Origin: JANQJA01 sp040880285
Lineage (GTDB): Bacteria; Pseudomonadota; Gammaproteobacteria; Pseudomonadales; Azotimanducaceae
Assembly (NCBI GenBank): GCA_040880285.1
Contig: JBBDIT010000055.1
Coordinates: 62,001-126,000, forward strand
Length of the DNA: 64,000 nucleotides
Direction: 5' to 3'
A model generated the notes under the pieces. It made no database searches and had not been told where the DNA came from. It saw only the letters and a program-made list of their open reading frames with translations. Positions 46,516 through 54,017 of the stretch are shown here, in pieces. How positions within the stretch are numbered: position 1 is the stretch's first letter; the number at the start of each line of letters is the position of its first letter. The translations under genes were made by a program, and so were the position numbers.

Positions 46516-47898
46516 TTGACCGAGGCGACATTTACCAATCTGAACCTGGAGTCCCGGTTGCTTTTAAACCTGGAATCCCTGGGTTATGTGGCGATGACAC
46601 AGATTCAGGCACAAAGCCTGCCGCACATTTTGGCTGGTAAGGATGTCATCGGCCAGGGCAAGACCGGGTCCGGGAAAACGGCCGCGTTCGGGCTGGGCCT
46701 GTTGCAAAAGCTGAAAGTTGAACGATTCCGGATACAGTCGCTGGTACTCTGTCCTACTCGTGAATTGGCCGACCAGGTGGCAAAGGAAATCCGGCGACTG
46801 GGTCGTGGAATCCATAACATCAAGGTATTAACCCTGTGTGGTGGAACAGCGTTCGGGCCCCAGCTCGGCTCTCTGGAACATGGCGCCCATATCATTGTTG
46901 GCACGCCCGGTCGTGTGGAAGAGCACCTTCGTAAGGGTAGCCTGAAATTGCCGGAACTCAATCTGTTGGTCCTGGATGAGGCGGACCGGATGTTGGATAT
47001 GGGCTTCCAGCCGACACTTGATGCCATTATCTCGTATCTACCGAAGGCGAGGCAGACATTGTTATTCAGCGCCACCTATCCGGACGAAATCAAAGCCATT
47101 GCTGAACGCGTGATGGTGGACCCGGTGCTGGTGCAGGTAGCCAGTACCCACGACACCGGTACGATCGAGCAAAAACTCTACCAGGTTGCGGATAATACCG
47201 GGCGGACGGCCGCTTTGCAGCTACTGCTGCTGCACTATAGGCCAGACTCAGCCCTGGTGTTCTGTAACACGAAACGGGAAACGCAAGCGGTGGCCGATGA
47301 GTTAACCGGGCTCGGCTTTGTCGCCCAGGCATTGCACGGTGACCTGGAACAACGGGACCGGGATGAGACCCTGGTGCGGTTTGCCAATAAAAGCACGTCT
47401 GTCCTGGTGGCCACCGATGTCGCTGCACGTGGTCTTGATATCGATGCGATCGACACAGTGATCAATTATCACGTGCCACGGGAGCTGGAAGTTTACATCC
47501 ATCGCATCGGCCGAACCGCGCGAGCCGGAAGCAAGGGCGTGGCTTGTACCTTGTTCACTGACAAGGAAGAGCGCAAGATTTCCCGGCTGGAGGAATTCCT
47601 CGGCCACAAGATCGATCGGGCACCACTTCCAGTATCGGAGCTAAAGGACCAACCGGCCTACCAACCATCGATGGTGACATTGCAGATCGACGGCGGCCGA
47701 AAACAAAAAGTGCGAGCGGGCGATATACTCGGCGCCTTGACCGGTGCAGGCGCGATCGCCGCGAGTGCGGTGGGCAAGATCCAGATCTTCGATCAATGTG
47801 CTTATGTGGCGATCAAACGGGGCATCGCAAAACAGGCAGAACAACACCTGTCCCGCGGCAAAATGAAAGGCCGCACCTTTCGGGTCCGGCGGGTCTGA
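46516..47898 (+). CDS. dbpA: ATP-dependent RNA helicase DbpA
   Basis: A 460-residue DEAD-box helicase. Q motif near residue 30, GKTGSGKTAA, VLDEADRML, SATYP and HRIGRTARAG are all present. The C-terminal 75 residues (VTLQIDGGRKQKVRAGDILGAL onward) are the DbpA RNA-binding domain that targets helix 92 of 23S rRNA. The start is TTG at 46516 with AAGGAAA upstream. Confidence 0.95.
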   Translation: MTEATFTNLNLESRLLLNLESLGYVAMTQIQAQSLPHILAGKDVIGQGKTGSGKTAAFGLGLLQKLKVERFRIQSLVLCPTRELADQVAKEIRRLGRGIHNIKVLTLCGGTAFGPQLGSLEHGAHIIVGTPGRVEEHLRKGSLKLPELNLLVLDEADRMLDMGFQPTLDAIISYLPKARQTLLFSATYPDEIKAIAERVMVDPVLVQVASTHDTGTIEQKLYQVADNTGRTAALQLLLLHYRPDSALVFCNTKRETQAVADELTGLGFVAQALHGDLEQRDRDETLVRFANKSTSVLVATDVAARGLDIDAIDTVINYHVPRELEVYIHRIGRTARAGSKGVACTLFTDKEERKISRLEEFLGHKIDRAPLPVSELKDQPAYQPSMVTLQIDGGRKQKVRAGDILGALTGAGAIAASAVGKIQIFDQCAYVAIKRGIAKQAEQHLSRGKMKGRTFRVRRV

Positions 47899-48021
47899 TA
47901 TTCCCCTCCATCCAGAAACCGGGGAAGGCAGCACAAGATTTTCTACTGAGGAGCGCAGTTAAAAATGGGGGGATTACCGAACGAATTGGAAGCCTTCCCA
48001 GCCGACGATATAAATGCTTTG

Positions 48022-48158
48022 TTATGGGCGACTGAAGTCATAGTTTAACTCTACGATTTCAAAATGATTTCCTTCCGGGTCTTTATACGTAGCAACCATG
48101 CCAAAGCCTTTGGGTCATGAGAAGCGATAATTACTCCATAGATTGACTTTATTTTCAT
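48022..48158 (-). pseudogene. VOC/glyoxalase-family gene with its centre deleted
   Basis: From ATG at 48158 the frame reads MKIKSIYGVIIASHDPKALA, a typical VOC-family N-terminus. It then passes out of frame. The other frame gives PKGFGMVATYKDPEGNHFEIVEL and stops at 48022, a typical VOC C-terminus. Both ends share the string CCCAAAGGCTTTGGC, which codes DPKALA in one frame and PKGFG in the other. A deletion between short repeats thus removed the middle of the gene (inference). About 45 codons remain of roughly 120. Confidence 0.75.
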
Positions 48159-48186
48159 GATGCGTGCTCAACTGATTAATGCCTTA

Positions 48187-48876
48187 TCAGGCAACCACCT
48201 CAAATATACGACCCACAACGGAAGTTAAACCCATAGCCAGTGCGCCCCAAAAAGTCACTCTGATAGCGCCGATAGCAATTGGTGCGCCGCCAGTTCGTGC
48301 AGCCACTCCACCAAGAAGTGCTAAAAATAATAGAGATGAGATTCCAACAGCAGATATTAGATAGGTGCCTGGTGTAGCCCATGCCACAATTAAAGGAAGT
48401 GCAGCACCGACTGTAAATGTACCAGCTGAAGAAAATGCCGCTTGAACAGGCTGGGCACTGACAGTCTCAGATATACCTATTTCATCTCGAGCATGCGCTC
48501 CTAGGGCGTCGTGAGCCATTAATTGTTCAGCAACTTGTCTTGCCAAAACAGGCTCAAGCCCTCTGTTTTCGTATATATTTGCAAGCTCATTTTTTTCGAA
48601 CTCTATATCGTTCTTTAATGAATTTTTTTCGAGGGCTAGATCCGCTTTTTCTGTATCAGATTGAGAACTGACGGATACATACTCACCAGCCGCCATAGAC
48701 ATGGCCCCGGCCACCAGTCCAGCAATACCTGCAAGAAGAATGTTTTCTTGTGTTGCCCTTGCAGCGGCAACACCAATGATAAGACTGGCTGTAGATACGA
48801 TTCCGTCATTTGCGCCTAAAACAGCGGCGCGCAACCAGCCCACGCGATTCGATCTATGTATTTCATCATGGCTCAT
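48187..48876 (-). CDS. VIT1/CCC1-family (iron/manganese) transporter
   Basis: A 229-residue membrane protein. The N-terminal half has the family signature LGANDGIVSTASLIIGVAAA and AGEYVSVSSQSDTEKADL, a cytoplasmic helical metal-binding segment rich in Glu follows, and then three TM segments. VIT-family proteins export Fe2+ or Mn2+ from the cytosol in exchange for protons. AGGAATCTG precedes the ATG. Base composition is lower in GC than the chromosome around it, and it sits in the cassette-like block. Confidence 0.88.
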   Translation of the reverse strand: MSHDEIHRSNRVGWLRAAVLGANDGIVSTASLIIGVAAARATQENILLAGIAGLVAGAMSMAAGEYVSVSSQSDTEKADLALEKNSLKNDIEFEKNELANIYENRGLEPVLARQVAEQLMAHDALGAHARDEIGISETVSAQPVQAAFSSAGTFTVGAALPLIVAWATPGTYLISAVGISSLLFLALLGGVAARTGGAPIAIGAIRVTFWGALAMGLTSVVGRIFEVVA

Positions 48877-48890
48877 CAGATTCCTCGATG

Positions 48891-48930
48891 TATTTACAGC
48901 CTGAACGCTCGGTGCAGCCGCTTGTTAAAT
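48891..48930 (-). repeat. Short, degenerate attC-like site
   Basis: Reading on the minus strand, ATTTAAC starts 3 bases after the truncated VOC stop and GTAAATA closes the site 40 bp later, just before the VIT gene. It is shorter than a normal attC and may be worn. Confidence 0.4.
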
Positions 48931-48933
48931 GGA

Positions 48934-49134
48934 TCACTCCGAAGCATGGCACACCGCCTCTACATTGTTTCCATCTGGCGGGCCATAGGCACATATACGC
49001 TGTTCAGGGAAATCGCTATTCCATGTGGCTACAAACTCTGTCTGAAGAGAGCAGTCCAGCTCCCTAAAGATTGCCTCATAAAAGAACTTCGTTCTTTCAT
49101 ATTTGATTGCGTATGTGCTCAGATGGTCAATCAT
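48934..49134 (-). pseudogene. VOC/glyoxalase-family gene with in-frame internal deletion
   Basis: Open frame of 66 residues from ATG 49134. MIDHLSTYA...FVATWNSDFPEQRICAYGP is the normal first half of a VOC-family protein. It runs straight into PDGNNVEAVCHA, the normal last residues. About 55 central residues are missing by comparison with the family pattern as I know it, including metal or substrate ligands, so the product is unlikely to be an active enzyme. A short Pro-Asp-Gly coding repeat at the junction may have caused the deletion. Confidence 0.65.
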
Positions 49135-49143
49135 ATGAAATCC

Positions 49144-49238
49144 ATTTAACAACGGGTTAAGCGACCGCGCTGAAGCGCTGATGAAAGCGGTCCAAGTGAG
49201 CGACGCGAGGAGCGAACGACTTCAACGCCATGTTATGT
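49144..49238 (-). repeat. attC-like recombination site (best example)
   Basis: On the minus strand it opens with ACATAAC, overlapping the stop of the preceding gene, and closes with GTTAAAT, a perfect GTTRRRY. Inner arms GGCGTTGAAGTCG and CGCTTAACCCG are partly complementary, as are CCGCTTTCATCAGCGC and its neighbours. Length 95 bp, within the attC range. Confidence 0.6.
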
Positions 49239-49622
49239 TTCCGTCTGATTATCAATAGCTTGTTCTCTTTTGGTTCTAGTGCGCGAGTCTAGAAACAGGG
49301 AATAGCATAGAGCGGCTTGGAGTATCCCGAGTCCAATCAGGACCAACGCAATTCGAGAGAAAATATCGACGGTCTGCTGATGTGATGCTGTTTTTCGGTC
49401 GGCTAATTCCGACGTATCTAGCAACAAGCGTTCTAATTCTTTTTGAGTGGGTTTGGGATCGTTTGCTTCCAATAGCTGAGTTACTTTCTTCTTCATAGGC
49501 GGCGTGGTATCGAGGATCATTGTCAGTTCACGGTATCCGTACAGCGTGCCGCCGATCATCAGTAACAAGCCGGCCAGCACCGATAGGCTCAGAGCCAGGC
49601 GCTCCATGTATTTAGGAAACAT
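49233..49622 (-). CDS. Small two-TM membrane protein of unknown function
   Basis: 129 residues from ATG 49622 (ATG 49607 is possible). One TM segment at about residues 8-28, a charged helical middle (MKKKVTQLLEANDPKPTQK, ELERLLLDTSEL), and a second TM segment near residue 95-113. No family recognised. It occupies one unit of the cassette-like block, with attC-like sites on both sides. Its start codon lies next to the closing box of the upstream site. Confidence 0.6.
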   Translation of the reverse strand: MFPKYMERLALSLSVLAGLLLMIGGTLYGYRELTMILDTTPPMKKKVTQLLEANDPKPTQKELERLLLDTSELADRKTASHQQTVDIFSRIALVLIGLGILQAALCYSLFLDSRTRTKREQAIDNQTET

Positions 49623-49682
49623 AGCGCCCTTCAACAGCGGCGCGAACGCAGTGAGCGTCCGTTTGCTTGAGATTGTTATGTG
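49619..49682 (-). repeat. attC-like recombination site after hicA
   Basis: Minus strand: CATAAC box 5 bases after the hicA stop, arms CTCAAGCAAACGG and CCGCTGTTGAAG, and a closing GCTATGT box at the start of the next gene. 64 bp. Confidence 0.5.
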
Positions 49683-49685
49683 CCG

Positions 49686-49871
49686 TCATGGTTGAGGTAC
49701 CCCAAGATCTTTACAAATTTTGCGGGCGAGGTTTTCGTTTATCTCTCGATGGCGGAGAACTGCTGAACGCTTATCGAGGGAAGGATTGTGCCACCAAGAA
49801 TGTCTACCGCCTTCCCTGAGCAGTTCGCAACCGTGAGGTTCGAGCCATCGAATCAGGTCGCGTCGTTTCAT
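49686..49871 (-). CDS. hicA: HicA-family mRNA interferase toxin
   Basis: 61 residues with the double-stranded RNA-binding-like fold pattern: MKRRDLIRWLEPHGCELLREGG followed by the catalytic His in RHSWWHN, and a C-terminal LARKICKDLG helix. HicA cleaves mRNA and is neutralised by HicB. Its ATG overlaps the hicB stop (ATGA), so antitoxin is made first. It sits in the cassette-like block, a common home for toxin-antitoxin pairs. Confidence 0.9.
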   Translation of the reverse strand: MKRRDLIRWLEPHGCELLREGGRHSWWHNPSLDKRSAVLRHREINENLARKICKDLGVPQP

Positions 49872-50080
49872 AATGCGATATTGAGTTCCTCGAAGTCATC
49901 GCCCGCTGCATTTATGGCTTCATCCCGGTTTAGAGATAAAGCTTCTCGAAGGGTCACGGAAAGAGACTCCAAAAGCTCTTCACGAGAAGCTTCCTGGCAG
50001 TTGACCCCTGGAACCTCTTCGATCCAGCCAATCCACCAGTCGCCTTCCTTCTTCACTAATGCCGTATATTGTGTATTCAT
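49868..50080 (-). CDS. hicB: HicB-family antitoxin
   Basis: 70 residues. The partial RNase H-like fold of HicB is evident: YTALVKKEGDWWIGWIEEVPGVNCQEASREELLESL. No separate DNA-binding domain follows, so this is the short form. GAGG lies about 14 bases upstream. A GTTATGT box marks the cassette boundary about 40 bases before the gene. Confidence 0.9.
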   Translation of the reverse strand: MNTQYTALVKKEGDWWIGWIEEVPGVNCQEASREELLESLSVTLREALSLNRDEAINAAGDDFEELNIAL

Positions 50081-50640
50081 CGTTTCAGTTTACCTCACGA
50101 GCTGAAGTCGAGGTACAGGCACATAACATTTGTATCAACGTCACCATGATTCAATCATCGTGATGCCTATTTCTGAATGCTTAAACGCTATTCCAAATAG
50201 CCCCATCATTCAATGCTCCCGAACCTGGCCATAACTCACCTTGCCTTGCGTCATCAGTTTCTCATCGGACGAAGGCGTGCAAAATTTTTTAGCTTACGAC
50301 TTTCGACGCAAGTCCTTGAGTTTAAAGTTGTCCCAACTCACCAGCCTGTCCGGTGTGAACGCTATCCAGCGAGCGGACTCGCCACTTGCGGTCGCCATTT
50401 GGTAAGTGTGCCCTCGTCCGGGCCGTGTGACTTTCAGAGAAAGACGGTAATGCCTACCGGAAACTGTCGATTGCGCCTGACGGAGATGTCAGATGACGGT
50501 GAGCCCGTTTTGGTGTGTGTCCGTTTGTTGTTTTTTTGTTCATCCAATGCGGTCTACCGCACAGAACTTCTGTAGCTAGACCGTTATGCTCAAGTGCTTT
50601 CGGGCGGCTTGTGCCCAATGTCTAATTCCAGAGTATAAAA
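50081..50640 (-). other. Region with attC-like palindromes and a degenerate minus-strand reading frame
   Basis: No intact gene. GTTATGT (minus strand, 50121-50127) and a hairpin CACCATGATT/AATCATCGTG near 50142-50162 mark the site before hicB. At 50294-50488 the minus strand is open and ends ARWIAFTPDRLVSWDNF then LKDLRRKS, which looks protein-like but has no good start and a stop just upstream. At 50551-50582 nested palindromes (GGTCTA..TAGACC around ACAGAACTTCTGT) are followed by GTTATGC, another attC-like end. Confidence 0.45.
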
Positions 50641-51411
50641 ATGTCCGAAAAGCCCCATCCCCAACAGAATCATCTTCTGGCGGCGCTTACGCCTGAAGCT
50701 CAAGCGCGATTGTTCCCTTATCTGGAGTTGGTACAGCTCTCACTGCGTGGAGTCCTGTATGAAACCGGCCGTGCCATGAATCATGTCTATTTCCCAACGG
50801 ACTCCATCATCTCGCTGCAGTATGTAATGGAAAACGGCGCATCCACCGCAATTTCGGTAGTGGGTAACGAGGGTTTGTTGGGTATCAACCTGTTTTTGGG
50901 TGGGGAGACCACACCGAGCCGGTCGCTGGTGCAGAGCGCTGGTTACGCATACCGTCTCCCCAGGCGGCGGGTGCAAGAGGAGTTCAACCGACACGGCCAG
51001 TTGCTGGTGTTGATGCTGCGTTACACCCAGGCATTGATCACGCAAGTCGCCCAAACGGCAGTTTGCAACCGGCATCACTCTATCGATAAGCAACTCTGTC
51101 GCTGGCTCCTGCTGTCGGTGGATCGTTTGTCACACAACCACTTGACCATGACTCAGGAATTTATCGGCAACATGCTTGGCGTTCGCCGTGAAGGGGTTAC
51201 CGAGGCAGCCCGAAAACTGCGGGGTCTGGGTGTAATTTCATACTCGCGCGGATTGATCAAGGTGCTTGATCGGGACAAACTCGAAAAGCTGAGTTGCGAG
51301 TGCTACGCGGTAGTCAAGAGCGAAACAGAACTGTTACTCCACTATATGCCGCAGCGTCAGTTGATCGGAAAAACTGATTCCATTCCAATGGTGCAGCTTC
51401 GAACACTATAG
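50641..51411 (+). CDS. Crp/Fnr-family transcriptional regulator
   Basis: 256 residues: an N-terminal cyclic-nucleotide-binding-like beta barrel (LYETGRAMNHVYFPTDSIISL) and a C-terminal winged helix with TQEFIGNMLGVRREGVTEAARKL as recognition helix. The barrel lacks the Arg-Ser pair that binds cAMP phosphate, and there is no FNR cysteine cluster. It belongs to the large uncharacterised group in environmental proteobacteria. The target is unknown. Confidence 0.9.
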   Translation: MSEKPHPQQNHLLAALTPEAQARLFPYLELVQLSLRGVLYETGRAMNHVYFPTDSIISLQYVMENGASTAISVVGNEGLLGINLFLGGETTPSRSLVQSAGYAYRLPRRRVQEEFNRHGQLLVLMLRYTQALITQVAQTAVCNRHHSIDKQLCRWLLLSVDRLSHNHLTMTQEFIGNMLGVRREGVTEAARKLRGLGVISYSRGLIKVLDRDKLEKLSCECYAVVKSETELLLHYMPQRQLIGKTDSIPMVQLRTL

Positions 51412-51460
51412 GCAGTGCCTCAAGGCAGCCTGAGGCGATACGGCCTAACCGATCAAGGGA

Positions 51461-52801
51461 TTATTCCATCTGCATGACATTCTGACCGACAGGATCTTTT
51501 CCCAATAAAACGATGCCGGCACGCATCAAGCGTTCACCGGAAATCGGATCAAGGTCGTGCCATCTGGCGAGAAACTCATTTTCCTTGAGAAATGTTCGGT
51601 GAAATGAGGCCGGATCTTCAAAGTAAAGAATGTTGCCCTCGTAGCCAATGACCACCACATAGTGACCATCATCGAAGTTGCTTCGCCACTCTTTTAACGT
51701 GAGGTATCGATTGGCCCACGCTTGCATTGAGACGATGACCGGGTGCCCTTGATCCAGGTAGTGTTTCAGTTTGTCGAGCGTCCAGTTGGTTCCCGACTCG
51801 ACGACAAAACCATGCCGCTCGGCGACAGCAATCATATTTTCGATATTAGTGCCGAGCACCGGATCTGCTTTCAGGTCTTTTTGCAGGGCATCGCCGCGCT
51901 CCTCGACGCCATAGTAAGCAAGAACACCCTGCAATGCCTTGACGCCGCAGTCAAAATCATAGGTCTGCCGCAGGTTCGCGAGTTCAATCACAGCAGAGGG
52001 TTTACGAAGATTCCTGACCCGGCTCAGCGTTGTGTGAATGGCGGTTGCGAAGGCGCGCCTTAGACGATCGATTTCGTCCACATCAGGCGTGTTGTCATCG
52101 TTCATGTACAGCCCACGGCACGTTTCCTGACAGATCGCCGGTACCTTGCGGCCTACACGCCCGGTGGCATTGACGCTATGAGCTGCACAAACATGACCAT
52201 AGACATCGAAATATTCAGATGCGTTCAGCGTCACCTTGACGTCCGGCAGCCGGCGTTGTAACTCCTCAGCGTAGATCTCCGCGTAAACGGCAGGCGAATA
52301 TTGAACTGGTGCTTCATCGAGTTTGGAGTGTTGGTAGTTCATGATGTCAATCTGATTCTTCGCAACTCCGCGCGCCTCGATCGTTGAGTGACCGTCCAGC
52401 AGAAACTCTGCACCGGCGGCAATCTGGGTTTCAATCTCTCGATGAAATGTTTGCAAATAGCGAGTGGAAAGATAGAGACGATCTTCCAGACTTGGTTCCT
52501 GCTGTGATTTATAAAGGCGAACGCCAAACTCATCGACAAGCGGGACTGCATCATCGAGTACTTCCGGATGTCGATTGGCCTCCAGCAAGAGACTGCAATA
52601 AGGGAAGATCACCTGTTTATTGTCGAGGATGTCTGTAAAACTGTACAGCCAGTTGGTGTACCAGTCTACATTGCGTAGTGCCGGGACAAACTCGGGAGTG
52701 AGTGAATCACGCTGGATTTCTGCAGGTATCAGGATGCCGCTGTGGGGGATAACCACAAGCAGGTCGCGAAGGTTCAACACGCGAGTAGTGCGGCGTGACA
52801 T
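51461..52801 (-). CDS. Fusion of N-formylglutamate amidohydrolase and C39-like cysteine peptidase
   Basis: 446 residues, two domains. Residues about 14-265 match the N-formylglutamate amidohydrolase fold: VVIPHSG near 17, EANRHPEV near 74, LLDGHST near 134 and a later NATGR. Residues about 275-440 match a C39-like papain-fold peptidase: LRQTYDFDCGVKALQGVLAYYG with Cys285, DDGHYVVVIGY with His380, and YFEDPAS with Asp396. The C39 part has no ABC transporter attached. Both sets of catalytic residues look intact. There is no signal peptide, so it is cytosolic. Function is unknown. A stand-alone amidase fused to a peptidase suggests cleavage of a formylated or gamma-glutamyl peptide (speculative). 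Confidence 0.8.
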   Translation of the reverse strand: MSRRTTRVLNLRDLLVVIPHSGILIPAEIQRDSLTPEFVPALRNVDWYTNWLYSFTDILDNKQVIFPYCSLLLEANRHPEVLDDAVPLVDEFGVRLYKSQQEPSLEDRLYLSTRYLQTFHREIETQIAAGAEFLLDGHSTIEARGVAKNQIDIMNYQHSKLDEAPVQYSPAVYAEIYAEELQRRLPDVKVTLNASEYFDVYGHVCAAHSVNATGRVGRKVPAICQETCRGLYMNDDNTPDVDEIDRLRRAFATAIHTTLSRVRNLRKPSAVIELANLRQTYDFDCGVKALQGVLAYYGVEERGDALQKDLKADPVLGTNIENMIAVAERHGFVVESGTNWTLDKLKHYLDQGHPVIVSMQAWANRYLTLKEWRSNFDDGHYVVVIGYEGNILYFEDPASFHRTFLKENEFLARWHDLDPISGERLMRAGIVLLGKDPVGQNVMQME

Positions 52802-53014
52802 ATATCGTCAGTTCCGGGAAGGAAGCCTATTCTACTGTAAATCCGGTGAAGTCACCTTAAGCCTGGACAATACTCGATTTACCAGGCGCGCTCGCGCAGC
52901 TCCTTCCCGAGCGCTCGATCGCGCCGGACTAGAAGCACTTGCCTGCGAGTGTTGCGCGGCAGAGCGATTCACGATCGCCCGTGGAGCTACCAGGAATAAA
53001 GCCATTGTCGGCCG

Positions 53015-53043
53015 AAAAAGAACCCTGCTTTCCAGGGTTCTTT
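53015..53043 (-). terminator. Rho-independent terminator after the BON-domain gene
   Basis: 11-bp stem AAAGAACCCTG / CAGGGTTCTTT with a 5-base loop. On the minus strand the stem ends in five T. It lies 27 bases downstream of the BON gene. Confidence 0.8.
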
Positions 53044-53069
53044 AAGTGCTTGGGTGCCTCGCCTGGTTT

Positions 53070-53381
53070 CTACTTGATGGCGATATCGTTGCGAACGGAT
53101 TGGACGCCGGTTACCCCGCGGGCCAGTAGTGCGGCCTTGTCAGCTTCGGCTCGCGTTGCAACAAAGCCACTGAGTTGCACGACGCCTTTGAAGGTTTCCA
53201 CGTTGATCTCAGCAGAGCTGAGATCGGGATCATTGAAGATCGCCGCCTTGACTTTTGTAGTGATCACCGTGTCGTCGATGTATTCGCCAGTGCTGGATTG
53301 TGTCGCGGTAGAAGCACAGCCGACTGTAGCCAGCAGGGCACAAGCTACCAGTAGTGCGAAGTAGATTCTGATTTGTTCCAT
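53070..53381 (-). CDS. BON-domain periplasmic lipoprotein (OsmY-like)
   Basis: 103 residues from ATG 53381, chosen because AAGGAG lies 8 bases upstream and a lipoprotein signal then follows directly (LLATVGC). One BON domain covers residues about 40-103, including VVQLSGFVATRAEADKAA and VTGVQSVRNDI. BON proteins bind the envelope and rise in osmotic stress. It is divergent from two small membrane-protein genes that probably belong to the same response. Confidence 0.88.
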   Translation of the reverse strand: MEQIRIYFALLVACALLATVGCASTATQSSTGEYIDDTVITTKVKAAIFNDPDLSSAEINVETFKGVVQLSGFVATRAEADKAALLARGVTGVQSVRNDIAIK

Positions 53382-53639
53382 TGTGTTGTGACTCCTTGAG
53401 TTTTGGTTGGTGGTATTGTTTCGCTGAAATGGGCTATTTCGGCAGAGGATCGAGGCTGAATCCTTAAGGCAAGAGCCTATGAGAGTAACTGGACGACCAT
53501 TCAAAGGAGCAGACACTCCAGGTTCAGTTCCTGGAGATTAGACGGAACGCTGACGTTGATCTGTGCGACAGAGCACAGACCTTTGACTGTTGGATAAGCA
53601 ATATGGGTCAACCTCAACAGACACAAAGGACAAGTCATC
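53382..53639. promoter_or_regulatory. Divergent promoter region of the envelope-stress cluster
   Basis: 258 bases between the BON gene and the DUF5670 gene. A 7-bp hairpin CTCCAGG/CCTGGAG (53516-53536) sits in the middle without a T-run, so it is either an operator or a leader structure. A clear sigma-70 box was not identified. Confidence 0.4.
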
Positions 53640-53786
53640 ATGCTCGAAACCATAGCCATTATCTTACTGATCCTGTGGGCGCTTGGGCTTGTTTCATCCT
53701 ACAGTATGGGCGGGCTTATTCACTTGCTTCTGGTGATTGCCCTTGTCGTTATTGTTGTCCGGGTCATCCAGGGCAAGAAACTTTAA
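53640..53786 (+). CDS. DUF5670 (lmo0937-family) small membrane protein
   Basis: 48 residues: MLETIAIILLILWALGLVSSY, then MGGLIHLLLVIALVVIVVRVI and a GKKL tail. Two TM helices match the lmo0937 family, small proteins often near general-stress genes. AAAGGA is 9 bases upstream of the ATG. Confidence 0.85.
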   Translation: MLETIAIILLILWALGLVSSYSMGGLIHLLLVIALVVIVVRVIQGKKL

Positions 53787-53798
53787 GAGGCTGCAGCA

Positions 53799-54017
53799 AT
53801 GCCAATTCGAAAATTACTCGCTATTGTCTTGATTGTCGCGGGTGTTATGGGCCTGGTCTATGGGGGGTTCAGCTTTACCAGTGAAACTCACCAGGCAGAT
53901 TTTGGGCCGTTGAGCCTGTCAGTTGATGAGGAGGAATATGTCACCGTCCCGATCTGGGCAGGGCTTGGTGCAATAGTGATCGGCGTATCGCTGCTCTTGT
54001 TTCGCAAGGAGGAATAG
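53799..54017 (+). CDS. Small two-TM membrane protein
   Basis: 72 residues with TM segments at about 5-26 and 50-66 and a polar, acidic stretch (SVDEEEYVTVP) between them. Resembles uncharacterised small membrane proteins that neighbour stress-response genes. It follows the DUF5670 gene by 12 bases, so the two share a transcript. Function unknown. Confidence 0.75.
   Translation: MPIRKLLAIVLIVAGVMGLVYGGFSFTSETHQADFGPLSLSVDEEEYVTVPIWAGLGAIVIGVSLLLFRKEE

Larger units (their letters stand above)
48021..50589 (-). mobile_element. Candidate integron-type gene-cassette array (no integrase seen)
   Basis: A run of short, lower-GC genes, all on the minus strand. Imperfect palindromes separate them, opening with ACATAAC/ATTTAAC-like and closing with GTTAAAT/GTTATGT-like boxes, as attC sites do. 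Contents in reading order: degenerate cassette, hicB-hicA, a two-TM protein, truncated VOC gene, VIT transporter, broken VOC gene. The flanks (dbpA, Crp-like regulator) are on the plus strand. Called by eye; no intI is in the window. Confidence 0.6.

Noticed and set aside
50213..50575. 120-residue plus-strand open frame as a gene
   Set aside because: It lacks a ribosome site, has no recognised family, runs against the orientation of the block, and overlaps the protein-like minus frame and the palindromes.
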